Shown: positions 47,901 through 57,456, counted from the stretch's first letter. The stretch: DNA of 64,000 nucleotides from Stenotrophomonas sp. ZAC14D1_NAIMI4_1 (GCF_003086775.1 NZ_CP026001.1:124001-188000), one strand, 5' to 3'. Translations and numbers: made by a program. The notes: generated by a model not told the origin, from the sequence alone.

Positions 47901-47928
47901 AAAAACGCCGGCGCGAGCCGGCGTTTTT
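47901..47928 (+). terminator. Rho-independent terminator after sodC
   Basis: aaaaacgccggcgcgagccg followed by gcgttttt: a GC-rich hairpin with flanking A and T tracts, eight bases after the stop of the second sodC. Confidence 0.9.
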
Positions 47929-47937
47929 CCTGGGTCC

Positions 47938-47993
47938 GCCGGGCATGGCCCGGCGCTACCGTATTGCGCGGGTAGCGCCGGGCCATGCCCGGC
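47938..47993. repeat. Pair of inverted SMAG palindromes
   Basis: A reversed unit gccgggcatggcccggc followed by gctac (47938-47959) and a forward unit gtag plus cgccgggccatgcccggc (47972-47993), separated by 12 bases, between convergent genes. Confidence 0.8.
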
Positions 47994-48008
47994 GGCACGT
48001 ATCCGCCA

Positions 48009-48896
48009 TCAGCGCGCCAGCAGCTCGCGCGCGTCCTGCCCGGCCTCGCAGTGCACGAACAGCACCGGCACGCCGTGCGCTTCCAGCACCGCGGCCATCT
48101 GCCGCTGGCGCATCAGGAACTGTTCGTAGATGCCCTGCAGGCGGTCGCAATCGTTCTTGCTGTGGTTGTAGTACGCGCACCAGCCGGCCGGATCGAACAG
48201 CGCCATGCGTGCCTCGCCCTGCGTATAGCGCAGCAGCGGCTCGGGTGCGTTCTCCAGCCACTCGTCCTGGCCCGGGGCCATGATCGCGGTCTCGATCAGC
48301 GGCCACAGCGCGGCCAGGCCCTGGTTGTCGTACTGCATCGACATCATCGCGGCCAGGTCGTTCACGGTGAAGTAGCGCGCGTGCTCGATGCGGGCACCGA
48401 AGCTGTTCTGTGCCATCAACGCCGTATCAGCATGGGCCATGCCGTTGGCCAGCAGCACGTCTTCCAGCGCATCGGCCACCGCAGCGGTGGTCGCCACGTC
48501 GCTGCCGGTCAGCAGGAAGGGCACCACGCGCAGGCCACCGCCCACCAGCGTCGCATCGGCCTGGAACGGCAGCGGCACTTCACCATCGGCGCCAGCACCG
48601 AAGGCCAGCAGGCGCGGGCCCTGGCTGCGGCCCGGGGCACGCATCTGCAGTTCTTCCAGGCGGCGGTGGATCGGCCAGCCCGGGCGCAGGATTTCAGCGG
48701 GGTCGAAATGGGCGGCGGCGAACACCAGGTCCAGCTCGGCCACCTGCGGCACCAGCTTGGCCAGGTCACGGCCGATACGGTCGGCCAGTTCACCGGCCTG
48801 GTCGGCGCTGAGCACCGCCTGGCGGGGGATTTCGCCGTTGGCCAGTTCCAGGGCCAGCACGCCAAGGGCATTCATCGCGGGGTCGGGTTTGCTCAT
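48009..48896 (-). CDS. Conserved protein of unknown function
   Basis: 295 residues. No signal peptide and no motif I recognise. Features: residues 1-50 moderately acidic (NALGVLALELANGEI), Gly-rich segment PRLLAFGAGADGEVPLPFQA near 95, and a C-terminal helix rich in Arg/Gln (YEQFLMRQRQMAAVLEAHGV). Possible nucleotide- or metal-site residues, such as the CEAGQD tail, are not conserved enough to name. It is convergent with sodC and divergent from the thiolase gene. Probably cytosolic. It is a real gene by length and codon use. Confidence 0.75.
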   Translation of the reverse strand: MSKPDPAMNALGVLALELANGEIPRQAVLSADQAGELADRIGRDLAKLVPQVAELDLVFAAAHFDPAEILRPGWPIHRRLEELQMRAPGRSQGPRLLAFGAGADGEVPLPFQADATLVGGGLRVVPFLLTGSDVATTAAVADALEDVLLANGMAHADTALMAQNSFGARIEHARYFTVNDLAAMMSMQYDNQGLAALWPLIETAIMAPGQDEWLENAPEPLLRYTQGEARMALFDPAGWCAYYNHSKNDCDRLQGIYEQFLMRQRQMAAVLEAHGVPVLFVHCEAGQDARELLAR

Positions 48897-49004
48897 GGTT
48901 CCACGGTTGGCCCATCACAGGGCGGCAGCTACACTTGGCTCCATTATGCCTGCTCTGCCGTGCAGGCCATGTTGCAGACACCCTCATCCATGCCAGGTAT
49001 CTCC

Positions 49005-50285
49005 ATGCCCAACGCTCGTCCCGTCGCCATCCTCGGTGGCGTCCGCATTCCGTTCTGCCGCCAGAACACCGCGTATTCGGATGTCGGCAACCTCGGCATG
49101 TCGGTGCGGACACTGGGCGCGCTGGTCGAACGCTTCGGCCTGCACGGCCAGCAGCTGGGTGAAGTGGCGATGGGTGCGGTCATCAAGCATTCCAGCGACT
49201 GGAACCTGGGCCGTGAAGCCACGCTGTCCTCCGGCCTGTCGCCGTTGACCCCCGGCATCACCCTGCAGCGCGCCTGCGGCACCTCGCTGGACAGCATCAT
49301 CACCGTGGCCAACAAGATCGCCCTGGGGCAGATCGAATCGGGCATCGGTGGTGGTTCGGACACCACGTCCGACGTGCCGATCGTCTACGGCAAGAAGCTG
49401 CGCGCGCGCCTGCTGGCCGCCAACCGTGCCAAGAGCACCGGCGACAAAATCCGCGCGCTGACCTCCGGTTTCAAGCTCTCCGAACTCAAGCCCGAGTTCC
49501 CCGGCGTGGCCGAGCCGCGCACCGGCAAGAGCATGGGCGACCATTGCGAGGACATGGCCAAGGAATGGAACATCTCGCGCGATTCGCAGGACGAATGGGC
49601 GGTGTCCTCGCACAAGAAGCTGGCCGCCGCCTACGAGCGCGGCTTCTTCAACGACCTGATCGCCCCGTTCCGTGGCGTCGAGCGTGACAACATCCTGCGC
49701 GCGGACACCTCGCTGGAAAAGCTGGCCACGCTGAAGCCGGCCTTCGACAAGGTCTCCGGCCGTGGCACCCTCACCGCCGCCAATTCCACCCCGCTCACCG
49801 ATGGTGCCGCGGCGGTGCTGCTGGCCAGCGAGGAATGGGCCCGCGCGCACGGCCACGAACCGCAGGCCTACCTGCGCGATGCCCACGTTTCGGCGGTGGA
49901 TTTTGTGCATGGCGAAGGCCTGCTGATGGCGCCGACCGTGGCCGTGCCGGAGATGCTCAAGCGCAACGGCCTGACCCTGCAGGACTTCGACATCTACGAG
50001 ATCCACGAGGCCTTCGCCGCGCAGGTGCTGTGCACCCTGCGTGCATGGGAGAGCGAGGATTACTGCCGCAACCGCCTGGGCCTGGATGCACCGATGGGCC
50101 GCATCGACCCGGACAAGATCAACCTGCTGGGTTCGTCGCTGGCCACCGGCCACCCGTTCGCCGCCACCGGCGCACGCGTGATCGCCACGGCGGCCAAGCA
50201 GCTGGCAGAACGCGGCGGTGGCCGCGCGCTGGTGTCGATCTGCACCGCCGGCGGCATGGGCGTGGTGGCGATCGTCGAACGCTGA
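49005..50285 (+). CDS. Acetyl-CoA C-acyltransferase (FadI-type thiolase)
   Basis: 426 residues from the ATG at 49005 (MPNARPVAILGGVRIPFCRQ); earlier in-frame ATGs at 48990 and 48969 extend it without family support. Thiolase active sites: nucleophilic Cys in QRACGTSLDS near residue 93, His in YEIHEAFAAQV near 336 and Cys in SICTAGGMGVV near 415. Length and the GRIDPDKINLLGSSLATGHP block fit FadI/trifunctional-beta type rather than PhaA. It catalyses thiolytic cleavage of 3-ketoacyl-CoA in fatty-acid beta-oxidation. No fadJ partner is adjacent. A terminator follows at 50301. Confidence 0.88.
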   Translation: MPNARPVAILGGVRIPFCRQNTAYSDVGNLGMSVRTLGALVERFGLHGQQLGEVAMGAVIKHSSDWNLGREATLSSGLSPLTPGITLQRACGTSLDSIITVANKIALGQIESGIGGGSDTTSDVPIVYGKKLRARLLAANRAKSTGDKIRALTSGFKLSELKPEFPGVAEPRTGKSMGDHCEDMAKEWNISRDSQDEWAVSSHKKLAAAYERGFFNDLIAPFRGVERDNILRADTSLEKLATLKPAFDKVSGRGTLTAANSTPLTDGAAAVLLASEEWARAHGHEPQAYLRDAHVSAVDFVHGEGLLMAPTVAVPEMLKRNGLTLQDFDIYEIHEAFAAQVLCTLRAWESEDYCRNRLGLDAPMGRIDPDKINLLGSSLATGHPFAATGARVIATAAKQLAERGGGRALVSICTAGGMGVVAIVER

Positions 50286-50300
50286 TTGCATCCATTGAAC

Positions 50301-50333
50301 AAAAAAACGCCGCCCATCGGGCGGCGTTCTTTG
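50301..50333 (+). terminator. Rho-independent terminator after thiolase
   Basis: aaaaaaacgccgcccatcgg followed by gcggcgttctttg: hairpin with flanking A and T tracts. Confidence 0.88.
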
Positions 50334-50337
50334 TTGG

Positions 50338-50361
50338 TGGGTGCCGACCGTTGGTCGGCAC
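50338..50361 (+). repeat. SMAG-type palindrome
   Basis: gtgggtgccgaccgttggtc and completion to gcac, of the same subtype as units at 12363, 33313 and 39220. It lies between the thiolase terminator and the hemY stop. Confidence 0.7.
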
Positions 50362-50374
50362 ACCTCAGCCATGG

Positions 50375-51670
50375 TCACGGCACCCGCGGGTTGCCGAACT
50401 CGTCGCGGACCTCGTTGGCGTCGTACACCGGCGGCTGCACCGTGAGCGGCTGCTCTTCCACCGTGGCGCGCAGCGGTGCGTCGGTGCCGTGCACCAGCGC
50501 CACGCTGTCCTCGCCACGCTGCAGGCGCAGCGCATTGGCCAGGCACTGCGCGGCCAGCGCGTGTTCGCCACGCTGGGCAAACGCTTCACCCAGGGCCTCC
50601 CACGCCGGCGCACCGGCACCGGCGGCAATGGCTTCGTGCAGGAACGCATCCGCTGCATCCCATTGCTGCTGGGCCAGGGCGATGCGGCCCTGCGCCAGGC
50701 GCAGCGCGGCTGAATCGTCATGCACGTTGCGCCAGCGCGCCAGGTTGGACTGGCGGGTGGCCAGCCGCTCGGCAGGCAGGCGGCCATACAGCGCCACCAG
50801 TTCGTCGTCCCAGCGATGGTCCAGCGCCTGTTCCAGCGCCAGCAGCGCCGGCTCATCCCAATCCAGCGCCACCGCGCGGGTGGCATAGGCCGCCACCACG
50901 TCCGGGGTCGGCCGCAGCGCCTTCGGCGTGGCTTCCCACTGCGCGGCCAGCGCGTTCACATCGCCGGCCTCCAGCAGGGCCTGCGCGGCCAAGCGGGCTT
51001 CCAGTTCGCTGCTGGCGTCGGTCGGCAGCACCTTGCTCTGCCGCAGCGCGCCCAGCTGGCCGTAGGCCTCGTGCGCGCGCCCGGCCTGCGCCAGCGCTTC
51101 GGTGCGCAGCCACAGGCCACGCGGCGGCAGCGGCTGGATCGCCGCCACGTCCAGCACGTTGATCGCATCCACCGGCAGGTCGCGGGCCAACAGCTGTTCG
51201 GCGCGCAGCAGTGCATGCAGCGTGGCATCGCTCTCACCCAGGCGCTGCAGCAGCGCCTCGCCGGATGCGGCATCGGCACGCGACTGCGCGCTGCGCACCG
51301 CATTGGCCAGCGCCACCGCGCTCACTTCCGGGTCGGCAGCCGCGCCATCCAGCAGCTTTTCCGCACGCTGCCACTGGCCGTGTTCGTAAGCCTGCAGGCC
51401 GTCGATCAGGCGCACGCGGCCCTGCTTGCGGCGGTAGCGGCCCCAGGCGCGGAACGGTGCCGCCACCAGGCTCCACAGCAGCCACAGCACCAGCACGCCG
51501 ATCACCGACAGCAGGGCCACCTTGGGCAGGTTGCTGTGGTAGTCGTAGCCGCCGTAGCGCAGGGTCACTTCGCCGTAGCGGTTCAGGTCATCGGTGCCAA
51601 GCCATTGCGCGGCCACCACGCCGATGGCCACGGCCAGCAGCAGTACGACCAGGGATTGCAGGGGTTTCAT
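50375..51670 (-). CDS. hemY: HemY-type inner-membrane TPR protein
   Basis: 431 residues. Two membrane helices at residues 5-25 and 49-72 flank the conserved HemY_N region (RYGEVTLRYGGYDYHSNLP). The rest is TPR repeats (QWQRAEKLLDGAA, WDAADAFLHEAIAAGAGAP). In gamma-proteobacteria it is linked to late haem synthesis and is encoded after hemX. It starts 6 bases after hemX, and is last in the hemD-hemX-hemY operon. Confidence 0.93.
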   Translation of the reverse strand: MKPLQSLVVLLLAVAIGVVAAQWLGTDDLNRYGEVTLRYGGYDYHSNLPKVALLSVIGVLVLWLLWSLVAAPFRAWGRYRRKQGRVRLIDGLQAYEHGQWQRAEKLLDGAAADPEVSAVALANAVRSAQSRADAASGEALLQRLGESDATLHALLRAEQLLARDLPVDAINVLDVAAIQPLPPRGLWLRTEALAQAGRAHEAYGQLGALRQSKVLPTDASSELEARLAAQALLEAGDVNALAAQWEATPKALRPTPDVVAAYATRAVALDWDEPALLALEQALDHRWDDELVALYGRLPAERLATRQSNLARWRNVHDDSAALRLAQGRIALAQQQWDAADAFLHEAIAAGAGAPAWEALGEAFAQRGEHALAAQCLANALRLQRGEDSVALVHGTDAPLRATVEEQPLTVQPPVYDANEVRDEFGNPRVP

Positions 51671-51676
51671 CGGGCG

Positions 51677-52654
51677 TTACCTCCGGTCGGTCTGGGAGCG
51701 CAGTTGTTGCAGGGTGCTGCCAAGCACGCTGCTTTCGGCCTGCAGCGGGGCCTTGCGCAAGGCCTGAAGTTCAGCATGTTGCGCGCGCAGGCCCGGTGAA
51801 TCCGGCCAGCGGCGCTGCGCCCAGTGGGCCACGCGGTTCAGCGCGGCATCACGGCCGCTGCGGTCGCCACGCTCGATGGCCGCACGGGCCAGGGTCAGTT
51901 CCAACTGCAGCGCGTCATCGGCAGCGGCGCGCTCGGCCTGGGTCAGCGGGCCGTTCAAGCGGCTGGGGGTGATATCCACGAAGGGCGCCAGCGCGGATTG
52001 CCACCACGGCTTGGCAGCCGCCTCGGCCGGCGAGGGCGGCAGTTCGGAGGGCAGCCCCTGCAGCGCCTGTGCGACCGCATCCAGCCGGTGCAGCGCCTGC
52101 ACGCGCGGGCCACGGCCCAGCGCATCCAGCGCGTCGCGTTCCTGCACCAGCGCCTGGCGCAGGTTCAGGCCTTCGTTGTCGGGCAGGTCGGCCAGCGCGG
52201 TGGCGGCCTGCGCATACAGGCGGCGCGCGCCTTCCACATCATCGGCAAAGGCCAGCCGTTGCGCGGCCTGGGTCAGCAGCAGCTCGGCCTCGTCGCGCTG
52301 CACGGCCTGGCGGCCCTGGTTGGCGCTCTCGGCCAGCCGGCCCAGGTTCTCTTCCAGCAGTGCGCTGCGCTGGGACAGGCCCAGCATTTCATCGCGCAGC
52401 ACGCGGTTGGTGGCCGCCGCATCCTGCAGCCGCTGGCTGGTCGCGCGCTGGTCGCGGCGCAGTGCCTCGACGGTGGCCTGCAGCCCGGTCAGCTGCACGG
52501 CCGTGGTCTGCGCCTGCGCTGCCCGGTCACTCTGCTGTTGCTGCCAGTAGTGCCAGCCGGCATAGCCACCGGCGCCCAGCACCACCAGCCCGGCAAGCGG
52601 CAGCAGCCAGCGCAGGGTGCGGCGGGAGGGGGCAGGTGGCGGGGTGTCGTTCAT
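51677..52654 (-). CDS. hemX: HemX-type membrane protein (uroporphyrinogen-III C-methyltransferase-like annotation)
   Basis: 325 residues from the ATG at 52654 (MNDTPPPAPSRRTLRWLLPL). One membrane helix (LLPLAGLVVLGAGGYAGWHY) near residue 16 is followed by a long Gln/Ala/Leu-rich coiled coil (TGLQATVEALRRDQRATSQR) and a helical tail. HemX has no methyltransferase motif, despite the common database name. It lies between hemD and hemY and is thought to organise haem synthesis at the membrane. Confidence 0.9.
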   Translation of the reverse strand: MNDTPPPAPSRRTLRWLLPLAGLVVLGAGGYAGWHYWQQQQSDRAAQAQTTAVQLTGLQATVEALRRDQRATSQRLQDAAATNRVLRDEMLGLSQRSALLEENLGRLAESANQGRQAVQRDEAELLLTQAAQRLAFADDVEGARRLYAQAATALADLPDNEGLNLRQALVQERDALDALGRGPRVQALHRLDAVAQALQGLPSELPPSPAEAAAKPWWQSALAPFVDITPSRLNGPLTQAERAAADDALQLELTLARAAIERGDRSGRDAALNRVAHWAQRRWPDSPGLRAQHAELQALRKAPLQAESSVLGSTLQQLRSQTDRR

Positions 52655-52758
52655 CGGGCTTCCTTGTCGGCGGCGTCGCCGGCGGGGAACCGGCAGGCAG
52701 CGTTGCACACAGCATCACTGTTGGCGATGACCCCGGCAAGCGTGCGCCGGGTGCCTGT

Positions 52759-53547
52759 TCAGGTCGCTGCCGGGGCAGTGAGCGCGGCGTGTGCGGCCGC
52801 CGCCATCTGGGCCATGGTGGGCCCTTCGCTGCGCACCACGCGGGCCAGTCCCAGCGCCTGCGCCTGCTCGGCCAGGCGCGCGCTGGCGGCCAGCACGATG
52901 GCCTCGGTGCGCAGGCGCTGCTGCCAACCGGGGGACAACTGCTGCCAGAAGCGCTGCAGCGCCTCGCCGCTGCTGACGGCCAGCAGCCACGGCGTGGCCG
53001 AGTGCGCCAGCCGTGCCAGTGTTCGCCGCGGTACCGCCAGCGGCAGGCGCTGGTAGACATCGGCGCGAAGGATCCGCGCGCCGGCCGCCTCCAGCTGCGC
53101 GGCAATCAGGCCACGGCCGCCCGGTGCGGTCACCAGGCCGATGTCCATGCCGCGCACCTCGGCCAGCACCGGCAGGCCCAGCAGGCCTTCGCTGTCCATC
53201 CGCTGCGGTGCGTGCACTTCGCTGATGCCCTGTGCGTGCAGGGCGCGCGCGGTGCCTTCGCCCACGGTCAGCCACGGGCTGTGCTGGGCCGCAGGCAGGT
53301 GCTGCAGCGCCGCAGCGGCTTCGACCGCCGCCGGACTGGTGAATACCACCCGTGCGCAGGCCAGTGCGCGGTTCAGCCGCTGTTCGACCGCCGGGCCCTG
53401 CAACCGCTGCAGCCGCCACGGCGACAACGCCACGGTCGCCCCGCCCAGCTTGGCCGCAGCCCGCCTCAGCCCGGCATGCTGCCCCTGCGGACGCAGCGAG
53501 ATCAGGGTCCAGCCAGTGGGTATCGTATGGTCGGCCATTGACGTCAT
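52759..53547 (-). CDS. hemD: Uroporphyrinogen-III synthase
   Basis: 262 residues from the ATG at 53547, supported by GAAGGG eight bases before it; an in-frame ATG at 53538 is an alternative. HemD domains are visible in TLISLRPQGQHAGLRRAAAKL, VVFTSPAAVEAAAAL and the ADVYQRLPL hinge strands; two similar alpha/beta domains make up the chain. HemD cyclises hydroxymethylbilane to uroporphyrinogen III. hemC is not adjacent. The gene is divergent from the thioesterase, with 34 bases between the start codons. Confidence 0.88.
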   Translation of the reverse strand: MTSMADHTIPTGWTLISLRPQGQHAGLRRAAAKLGGATVALSPWRLQRLQGPAVEQRLNRALACARVVFTSPAAVEAAAALQHLPAAQHSPWLTVGEGTARALHAQGISEVHAPQRMDSEGLLGLPVLAEVRGMDIGLVTAPGGRGLIAAQLEAAGARILRADVYQRLPLAVPRRTLARLAHSATPWLLAVSSGEALQRFWQQLSPGWQQRLRTEAIVLAASARLAEQAQALGLARVVRSEGPTMAQMAAAAHAALTAPAAT

Positions 53548-53581
53548 TATGCGGGCCCTTCGTTGTCGTGGTTGCTGCTCG

Positions 53582-54049
53582 ATGTCCGCTGATGCCCTGA
53601 CCTCCTCGCTGGCCGCCCTGCAGGACGTGCTTGACTGCATGCCGGCGGTCCGTGCGATGCAGATCCGCCTGGACGGCTATGCCGACGGCGTGCTGCGCAT
53701 CACCGCGCCGCTGGTGGCCAACGTCAACGACAAGGGCAACGCCTTTGGTGGCAGCCTGGCCTCGGTGCTCACCCTGTCCGGCTGGGCGCTGGTCAGCCTG
53801 CGCCTGCGCCTGGCCGGGCACGACGCCGAGGTCTACGTGGCCGACAGCAACCTGCGCTACCTGGCGCCGGTCTACGAAGACCTGCACGCCCACGCCGAAA
53901 CCGCCGAAGCCAGCAGCTGGGACACCTTCCTGGCCACCTTCCGCCAGCGCGGCAAGGCCCGCATCAGCATCGTCGCCCGCCAGCCGGGGGCCGATGGCCG
54001 CTCTGCCGCCGAGCTGAGCGGTCGCTTCGTTGCCTTCGCCAAAGGGTAG
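53582..54049 (+). CDS. YiiD C-terminal-type thioesterase
   Basis: 155 residues from the ATG at 53582 (MSADALTSSLAALQDVLDCM). Hotdog-fold pattern: DGVLRITAPLVANVNDKGNAFGG, SLASVLTLSGWALVSL, EVYVADSNLRYLAP. This matches the putative thioesterase domain at the C-terminus of YiiD. It is divergent from hemD with a very short shared promoter region and is followed 32 bases later by a small exported protein gene. Confidence 0.82.
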   Translation: MSADALTSSLAALQDVLDCMPAVRAMQIRLDGYADGVLRITAPLVANVNDKGNAFGGSLASVLTLSGWALVSLRLRLAGHDAEVYVADSNLRYLAPVYEDLHAHAETAEASSWDTFLATFRQRGKARISIVARQPGADGRSAAELSGRFVAFAKG

Positions 54050-54081
54050 GATGGCAGGCTGACGTCCTGGGGAAACCACCG

Positions 54082-54513
54082 ATGCGCCGCCTGATCCAGA
54101 TCCTGTTGTGCTCCCTGCTGCTGGTCAGCGCCGTGGCCAGTGCCGCTGCCGACGACCTCACCCGCAAGCAGCGCAAGCTGCTGGAAGAGACCCAGATCGC
54201 CTACGGCGCAACCATCCGCTGGGGCAGCATGGACGATGCCATTGCCTACCTGGACCCGGAGCTGCGCAAGGAAAAGCCGCCCACCGAGTTCGAGCTCAAC
54301 CGCTACGCCCAGCTGCGCGTGTCCTCCTACCGCGAGCGCAGCAGCGCCTCGCTGGACGGCGGCCAGGTCGAGCGCCGGGTCGAAATCGGGGTGATCAACC
54401 AGAACACCCAGGCCGAGCGCACCGTGGTGGTGGTCGAGCGCTGGCGCTGGGATCCGGACGCCAAGCGCTGGTGGCAGGCCGCCGGCCTGCCGGACCTGTG
54501 GCAGGGGCAGTGA
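54082..54513 (+). CDS. Small exported protein, function unknown
   Basis: 143 residues with a signal peptide (MRRLIQILLCSLLLVSAVAS, then AAADD). The mature part has a helix rich in Lys/Arg (LTRKQRKLLEETQIAYG), then strands including RVSSYRERSSASLDGGQVER and a Trp-rich end (ERWRWDPDAKRWWQAAGLPD). No recognised domain. It may be a periplasmic SnoaL/NTF2-like fold. It sits between a thioesterase and a rhodanese on one strand. Confidence 0.7.
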   Translation: MRRLIQILLCSLLLVSAVASAAADDLTRKQRKLLEETQIAYGATIRWGSMDDAIAYLDPELRKEKPPTEFELNRYAQLRVSSYRERSSASLDGGQVERRVEIGVINQNTQAERTVVVVERWRWDPDAKRWWQAAGLPDLWQGQ

Positions 54514-54570
54514 CCGGCCCGCTGTGGCTTGTGCGACAATCGGCGCCCGCTTAATCGACCCGTGACCTGA

Positions 54571-55008
54571 GTGAATTACGAAGAGTTGCTGGCCTTCGCT
54601 GGCCGAAACCCGATGCTGTCCGCGGCCCTGGTCGGCCTGACCGTGGCCCTCATCGTCACCGAAATCCGCCGCCTGTTCCGGGGCTACAAGGGCATCAAGC
54701 CGGCCGAGCTGACCCACCTGATGAATGCCGGTGGCGCGGTCGTGGTTGATCTGTCGCCCAGCGGTGACTTCGAAAAGGGCCACATCGCCGGCAGCCGCAA
54801 CGCCCAGGCCAGCGCCTTCGGCGCCGAGCACAAGCTGGTGGCCAACGCCAAGCAGAGCCCGGTGGTCCTGGTGTGCCGCAGCGGCAACGCTTCGGAAACC
54901 GCCGCCAAGGCGCTGAAGAAGGCCGGCTTTGAAAAGGTCTTCGTGCTGGAAGGCGGCATTCCCGCCTGGCAGCAGGCCGAATTGCCGCTGGTCAAGGGCC
55001 GCAACTGA
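54571..55008 (+). CDS. Rhodanese-domain membrane protein (YibN-like)
   Basis: 145 residues from a GTG at 54571. One membrane helix (MLSAALVGLTVALIVTEIRR) near residue 14 is followed by a rhodanese domain: VVDLSPSGDFEKGHIAGS and the active-site loop VLVCRSGNASETAA (Cys near residue 106). In gamma-proteobacteria this gene (yibN) lies upstream of secB, exactly as here, 99 bases apart. It transfers sulfane sulfur at the membrane; partners are unknown. Confidence 0.9.
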   Translation: MNYEELLAFAGRNPMLSAALVGLTVALIVTEIRRLFRGYKGIKPAELTHLMNAGGAVVVDLSPSGDFEKGHIAGSRNAQASAFGAEHKLVANAKQSPVVLVCRSGNASETAAKALKKAGFEKVFVLEGGIPAWQQAELPLVKGRN

Positions 55009-55107
55009 TTGCAGGGGATGGCGGAACTGGCCTTGTATGGGCCCGCCGCCGCCCCCATCGCTGTAGTTCGACCATCGTTTTAATCGCATTCATTGGAGTT
55101 ACTGGAA

Positions 55108-55626
55108 ATGTCCGAAGAGACCACCAACGGCGCCGTTGCGCCGGTCGATGCCGCCACCGGCCCCGCGTTCACCGTCGAGAAGATCTACGTCAAGGACGTT
55201 TCCTTCGAATCGCCGAATGCTCCGACCATCTTCAATGACCAGGTCCAGCCGGAACTGCAGCTCAACCTGAACCAGCAGGTGCAGCGCCTGGGCGAGAACG
55301 CCTTCGAAGTCGTGCTGGCCGTCACCCTGACCTGCCAGGCCGGTGAGCGCACCGCCTACGTGGCCGAAGTGAAGCAGGCCGGCGTGTTCGGCCTGGTCGG
55401 CCTGGACCCGCAGTCGATCGACGTGCTGCTCGGCACCCAGTGCCCGAACATCCTGTTCCCGTACGTGCGCCAGCTGGTCAGCGACCTGATCCAGGCCGGC
55501 GGCTTCCCGCCGTTCTTCCTGCAGCCGATCAACTTCGAAGGCCTGTACGCAGAAACCCTGCGCCAGCGCCAGGAGCAGGGCGACGCACCGTCGCTGGCTG
55601 ACTCCGAGCCGGTCGGCAACGCCTGA
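55108..55626 (+). CDS. secB: Protein-export chaperone SecB
   Basis: 172 residues from the ATG at 55108 ([20 protein letters not shown]). The SecB fold is clear: [52 protein letters not shown] and the [20 protein letters not shown] region that forms the peptide groove. It holds secretory precursors unfolded and passes them to SecA. gpsA follows 20 bases later, as in many gamma-proteobacteria, so the two are probably one operon. Confidence 0.96.
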   Translation: MSEETTNGAVAPVDAATGPAFTVEKIYVKDVSFESPNAPTIFNDQVQPELQLNLNQQVQRLGENAFEVVLAVTLTCQAGERTAYVAEVKQAGVFGLVGLDPQSIDVLLGTQCPNILFPYVRQLVSDLIQAGGFPPFFLQPINFEGLYAETLRQRQEQGDAPSLADSEPVGNA

Positions 55627-55646
55627 TCACCGCCGCGACGTCACGG

Positions 55647-56672
55647 ATGAGCACTACCGCTGACAAGATCGCCGTGCTGGGCGCTGGTTCCTGGGGAACC
55701 GCGCTGGCCACCCTGCTTGCCCGGCACGGTCATCCGACCGTGCTGTGGGGGCGCGATGCCGCCGTGGTCGAAGCCATCGACCAGCGCCACGAGAACCCGC
55801 GTTACCTGCCGGGCATCCCGTTGCCGGACAGCCTGCGTGCGACCACCGACATGGCGGCCGCCCTGCAGGATGCCGCCTGGGTGCTGGTGGTGACGCCGTC
55901 GCACGCGTTCAACGAAACCGTGCGTGCGCTGGCACCGCTGCGTCCGGCCGGTGCCGGCGTGGCCTGGGCCACCAAGGGCTTTGAACCCGGTTCGGGCCGC
56001 TTCCTGCATGAAGTGGCGCGCGAGATCCTGGGTGACGACGTGCCGCTGGCCGTGGTCACCGGGCCCTCGTTCGCCAAGGAAGTGACCCTGGGCCTGCCCA
56101 CCGCCATCACCGTGCACGGCGACGTGCCGGAGTTCGCGCAGACCGTGGCCGAAGCCATGCATGGCCCGGCGTTCCGCGCCTACACGGGCGATGACATGGT
56201 CGGTGCCGAGCTGGGCGGCGCGATGAAGAACGTGCTGGCCGTGGCCACCGGCGTGGCCGATGGCATGCAGCTGGGCCTGAATGCCCGCGCCGGCCTCATC
56301 ACCCGTGGCCTGAACGAGATGCTGCGGCTTGCCGCGGCGATCGGTGCCAAGCCGGAAACCCTGATGGGCCTGGCTGGCCTGGGCGACCTGGTGCTGACCT
56401 GCACCGGCGACCTGTCGCGTAACCGTCGCCTGGGCCTGGCCCTGGGCCGCGGGCAGACGCTGCAGGATGCCGTGCGCGAAATCGGCCAGGTGGTGGAATC
56501 GGTACAGACCGCCGACGAAGTGATGCGACAGGCGCGCCGCCATGGCATCGACCTGCCGATCTCCGACCGCGTGCGTGCCGTGCTGCACGGCGAACAGACG
56601 CCTGCAGAAGGCCTGCGCGCCCTGCTGGCGCGGGAACAGAAGCCGGAATACCCGGACACGCTGTTCAAGTGA
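55647..56672 (+). CDS. gpsA: Glycerol-3-phosphate dehydrogenase [NAD(P)+]
   Basis: 341 residues. NAD-binding site [20 protein letters not shown] at residues 9-28; further conserved blocks [40 protein letters not shown], and the catalytic Lys region [20 protein letters not shown]. It reduces dihydroxyacetone phosphate to glycerol 3-phosphate for phospholipid synthesis. Terminated at 56677. Confidence 0.96.
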   Translation: MSTTADKIAVLGAGSWGTALATLLARHGHPTVLWGRDAAVVEAIDQRHENPRYLPGIPLPDSLRATTDMAAALQDAAWVLVVTPSHAFNETVRALAPLRPAGAGVAWATKGFEPGSGRFLHEVAREILGDDVPLAVVTGPSFAKEVTLGLPTAITVHGDVPEFAQTVAEAMHGPAFRAYTGDDMVGAELGGAMKNVLAVATGVADGMQLGLNARAGLITRGLNEMLRLAAAIGAKPETLMGLAGLGDLVLTCTGDLSRNRRLGLALGRGQTLQDAVREIGQVVESVQTADEVMRQARRHGIDLPISDRVRAVLHGEQTPAEGLRALLAREQKPEYPDTLFK

Positions 56673-56676
56673 ATCG

Positions 56677-56707
56677 AAAAGCCCCGGCCACGCGCCGGGG
56701 TTTTTTT
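56677..56707 (+). terminator. Rho-independent terminator after gpsA
   Basis: aaaagccccggccacgcgcc followed by ggggttttttt: a strong GC-rich stem with a seven-base T-tract. Confidence 0.93.
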
Positions 56708-56781
56708 ACGGGTTCAACCCGGCGGAATGCCGGCACCGCGTAGAATCCCTCCGTCGCAGCCCACACACCCAAGGACAGGGA

Positions 56782-57456
56782 ATGCAATCCCGCAACATTA
56801 GCCTCTCATGGATGATCGCGCTGCTCGCCGCGTGTTCGCAGGCGCCGGCACCGCAGGCCGGTGGCGAGCCCACGCCCGCCGCTGAAGCCGCAACCGATGC
56901 AGCCGCCGCCACCGCCACGGCGGTCGAACCCGAACCCTCCGTTGAAGACGGCGTCGACCCGTCGGTGTGGGACAACGAGGGTGAGCCGGAACAGGAAAGC
57001 CCCGGCGCGGAACTCACCTGCAAGGACAATCCGCTGGCCACCCAGTTCTTCACCCTGGTGGGCGGCAACACCGTGGATGACTGCGGGCGCAAGGACCCGA
57101 AGGTGCTGGCCGCATTCAACGCGCTGATGCAGAACACTGCCGCCGCCGAGGCCAGCAACAAGGAGATTCCCTCGCTGCGCGAACGCCTGCTGAGCGGCCC
57201 CAGCGGCCCCGGTGAGCTGGAGACGCTGCAGGGTGAGCCGTGGTGGTTCTACACCGCCTGCCAGGCCCACGATTGCCCAGGGACCGCGCTGGCGATGCTG
57301 TATTCGCCCGGGCAGTCGAAGATGGTCGGCCGCCTGACCGCGCGCTGCCGCGTGTGGTGGCTGGGCGAGCCCACTGCCGCACAGCGTGAGCTGATCGAGC
57401 AGCGGCGGCCGCTGGACGATGCTGCGTTGACGGAAGACAGCGCGCTCTGCGAGTGA
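56782..57456 (+). CDS. Lipoprotein with Ivy-like lysozyme-inhibitor motif
   Basis: 224 residues from the ATG at 56782. A lipobox LLAACS gives Cys 18, then a Pro/Ala/Glu-rich acidic linker (residues 20-70). The C-terminal half carries the pattern EPWWFYTACQAHDCPGTALA, whose CQAHDC matches the loop CxxHDC (CKPHDC in E. coli) that Ivy proteins push into lysozyme's active site, followed by AMLYSPGQSKMVGRL, as in Ivy. So it is a candidate periplasmic or surface inhibitor of vertebrate-type lysozyme. It is longer than Ivy because of the linker and lipid anchor. A short palindrome follows at about 57468-57489. Confidence 0.72.
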   Translation: MQSRNISLSWMIALLAACSQAPAPQAGGEPTPAAEAATDAAAATATAVEPEPSVEDGVDPSVWDNEGEPEQESPGAELTCKDNPLATQFFTLVGGNTVDDCGRKDPKVLAAFNALMQNTAAAEASNKEIPSLRERLLSGPSGPGELETLQGEPWWFYTACQAHDCPGTALAMLYSPGQSKMVGRLTARCRVWWLGEPTAAQRELIEQRRPLDDAALTEDSALCE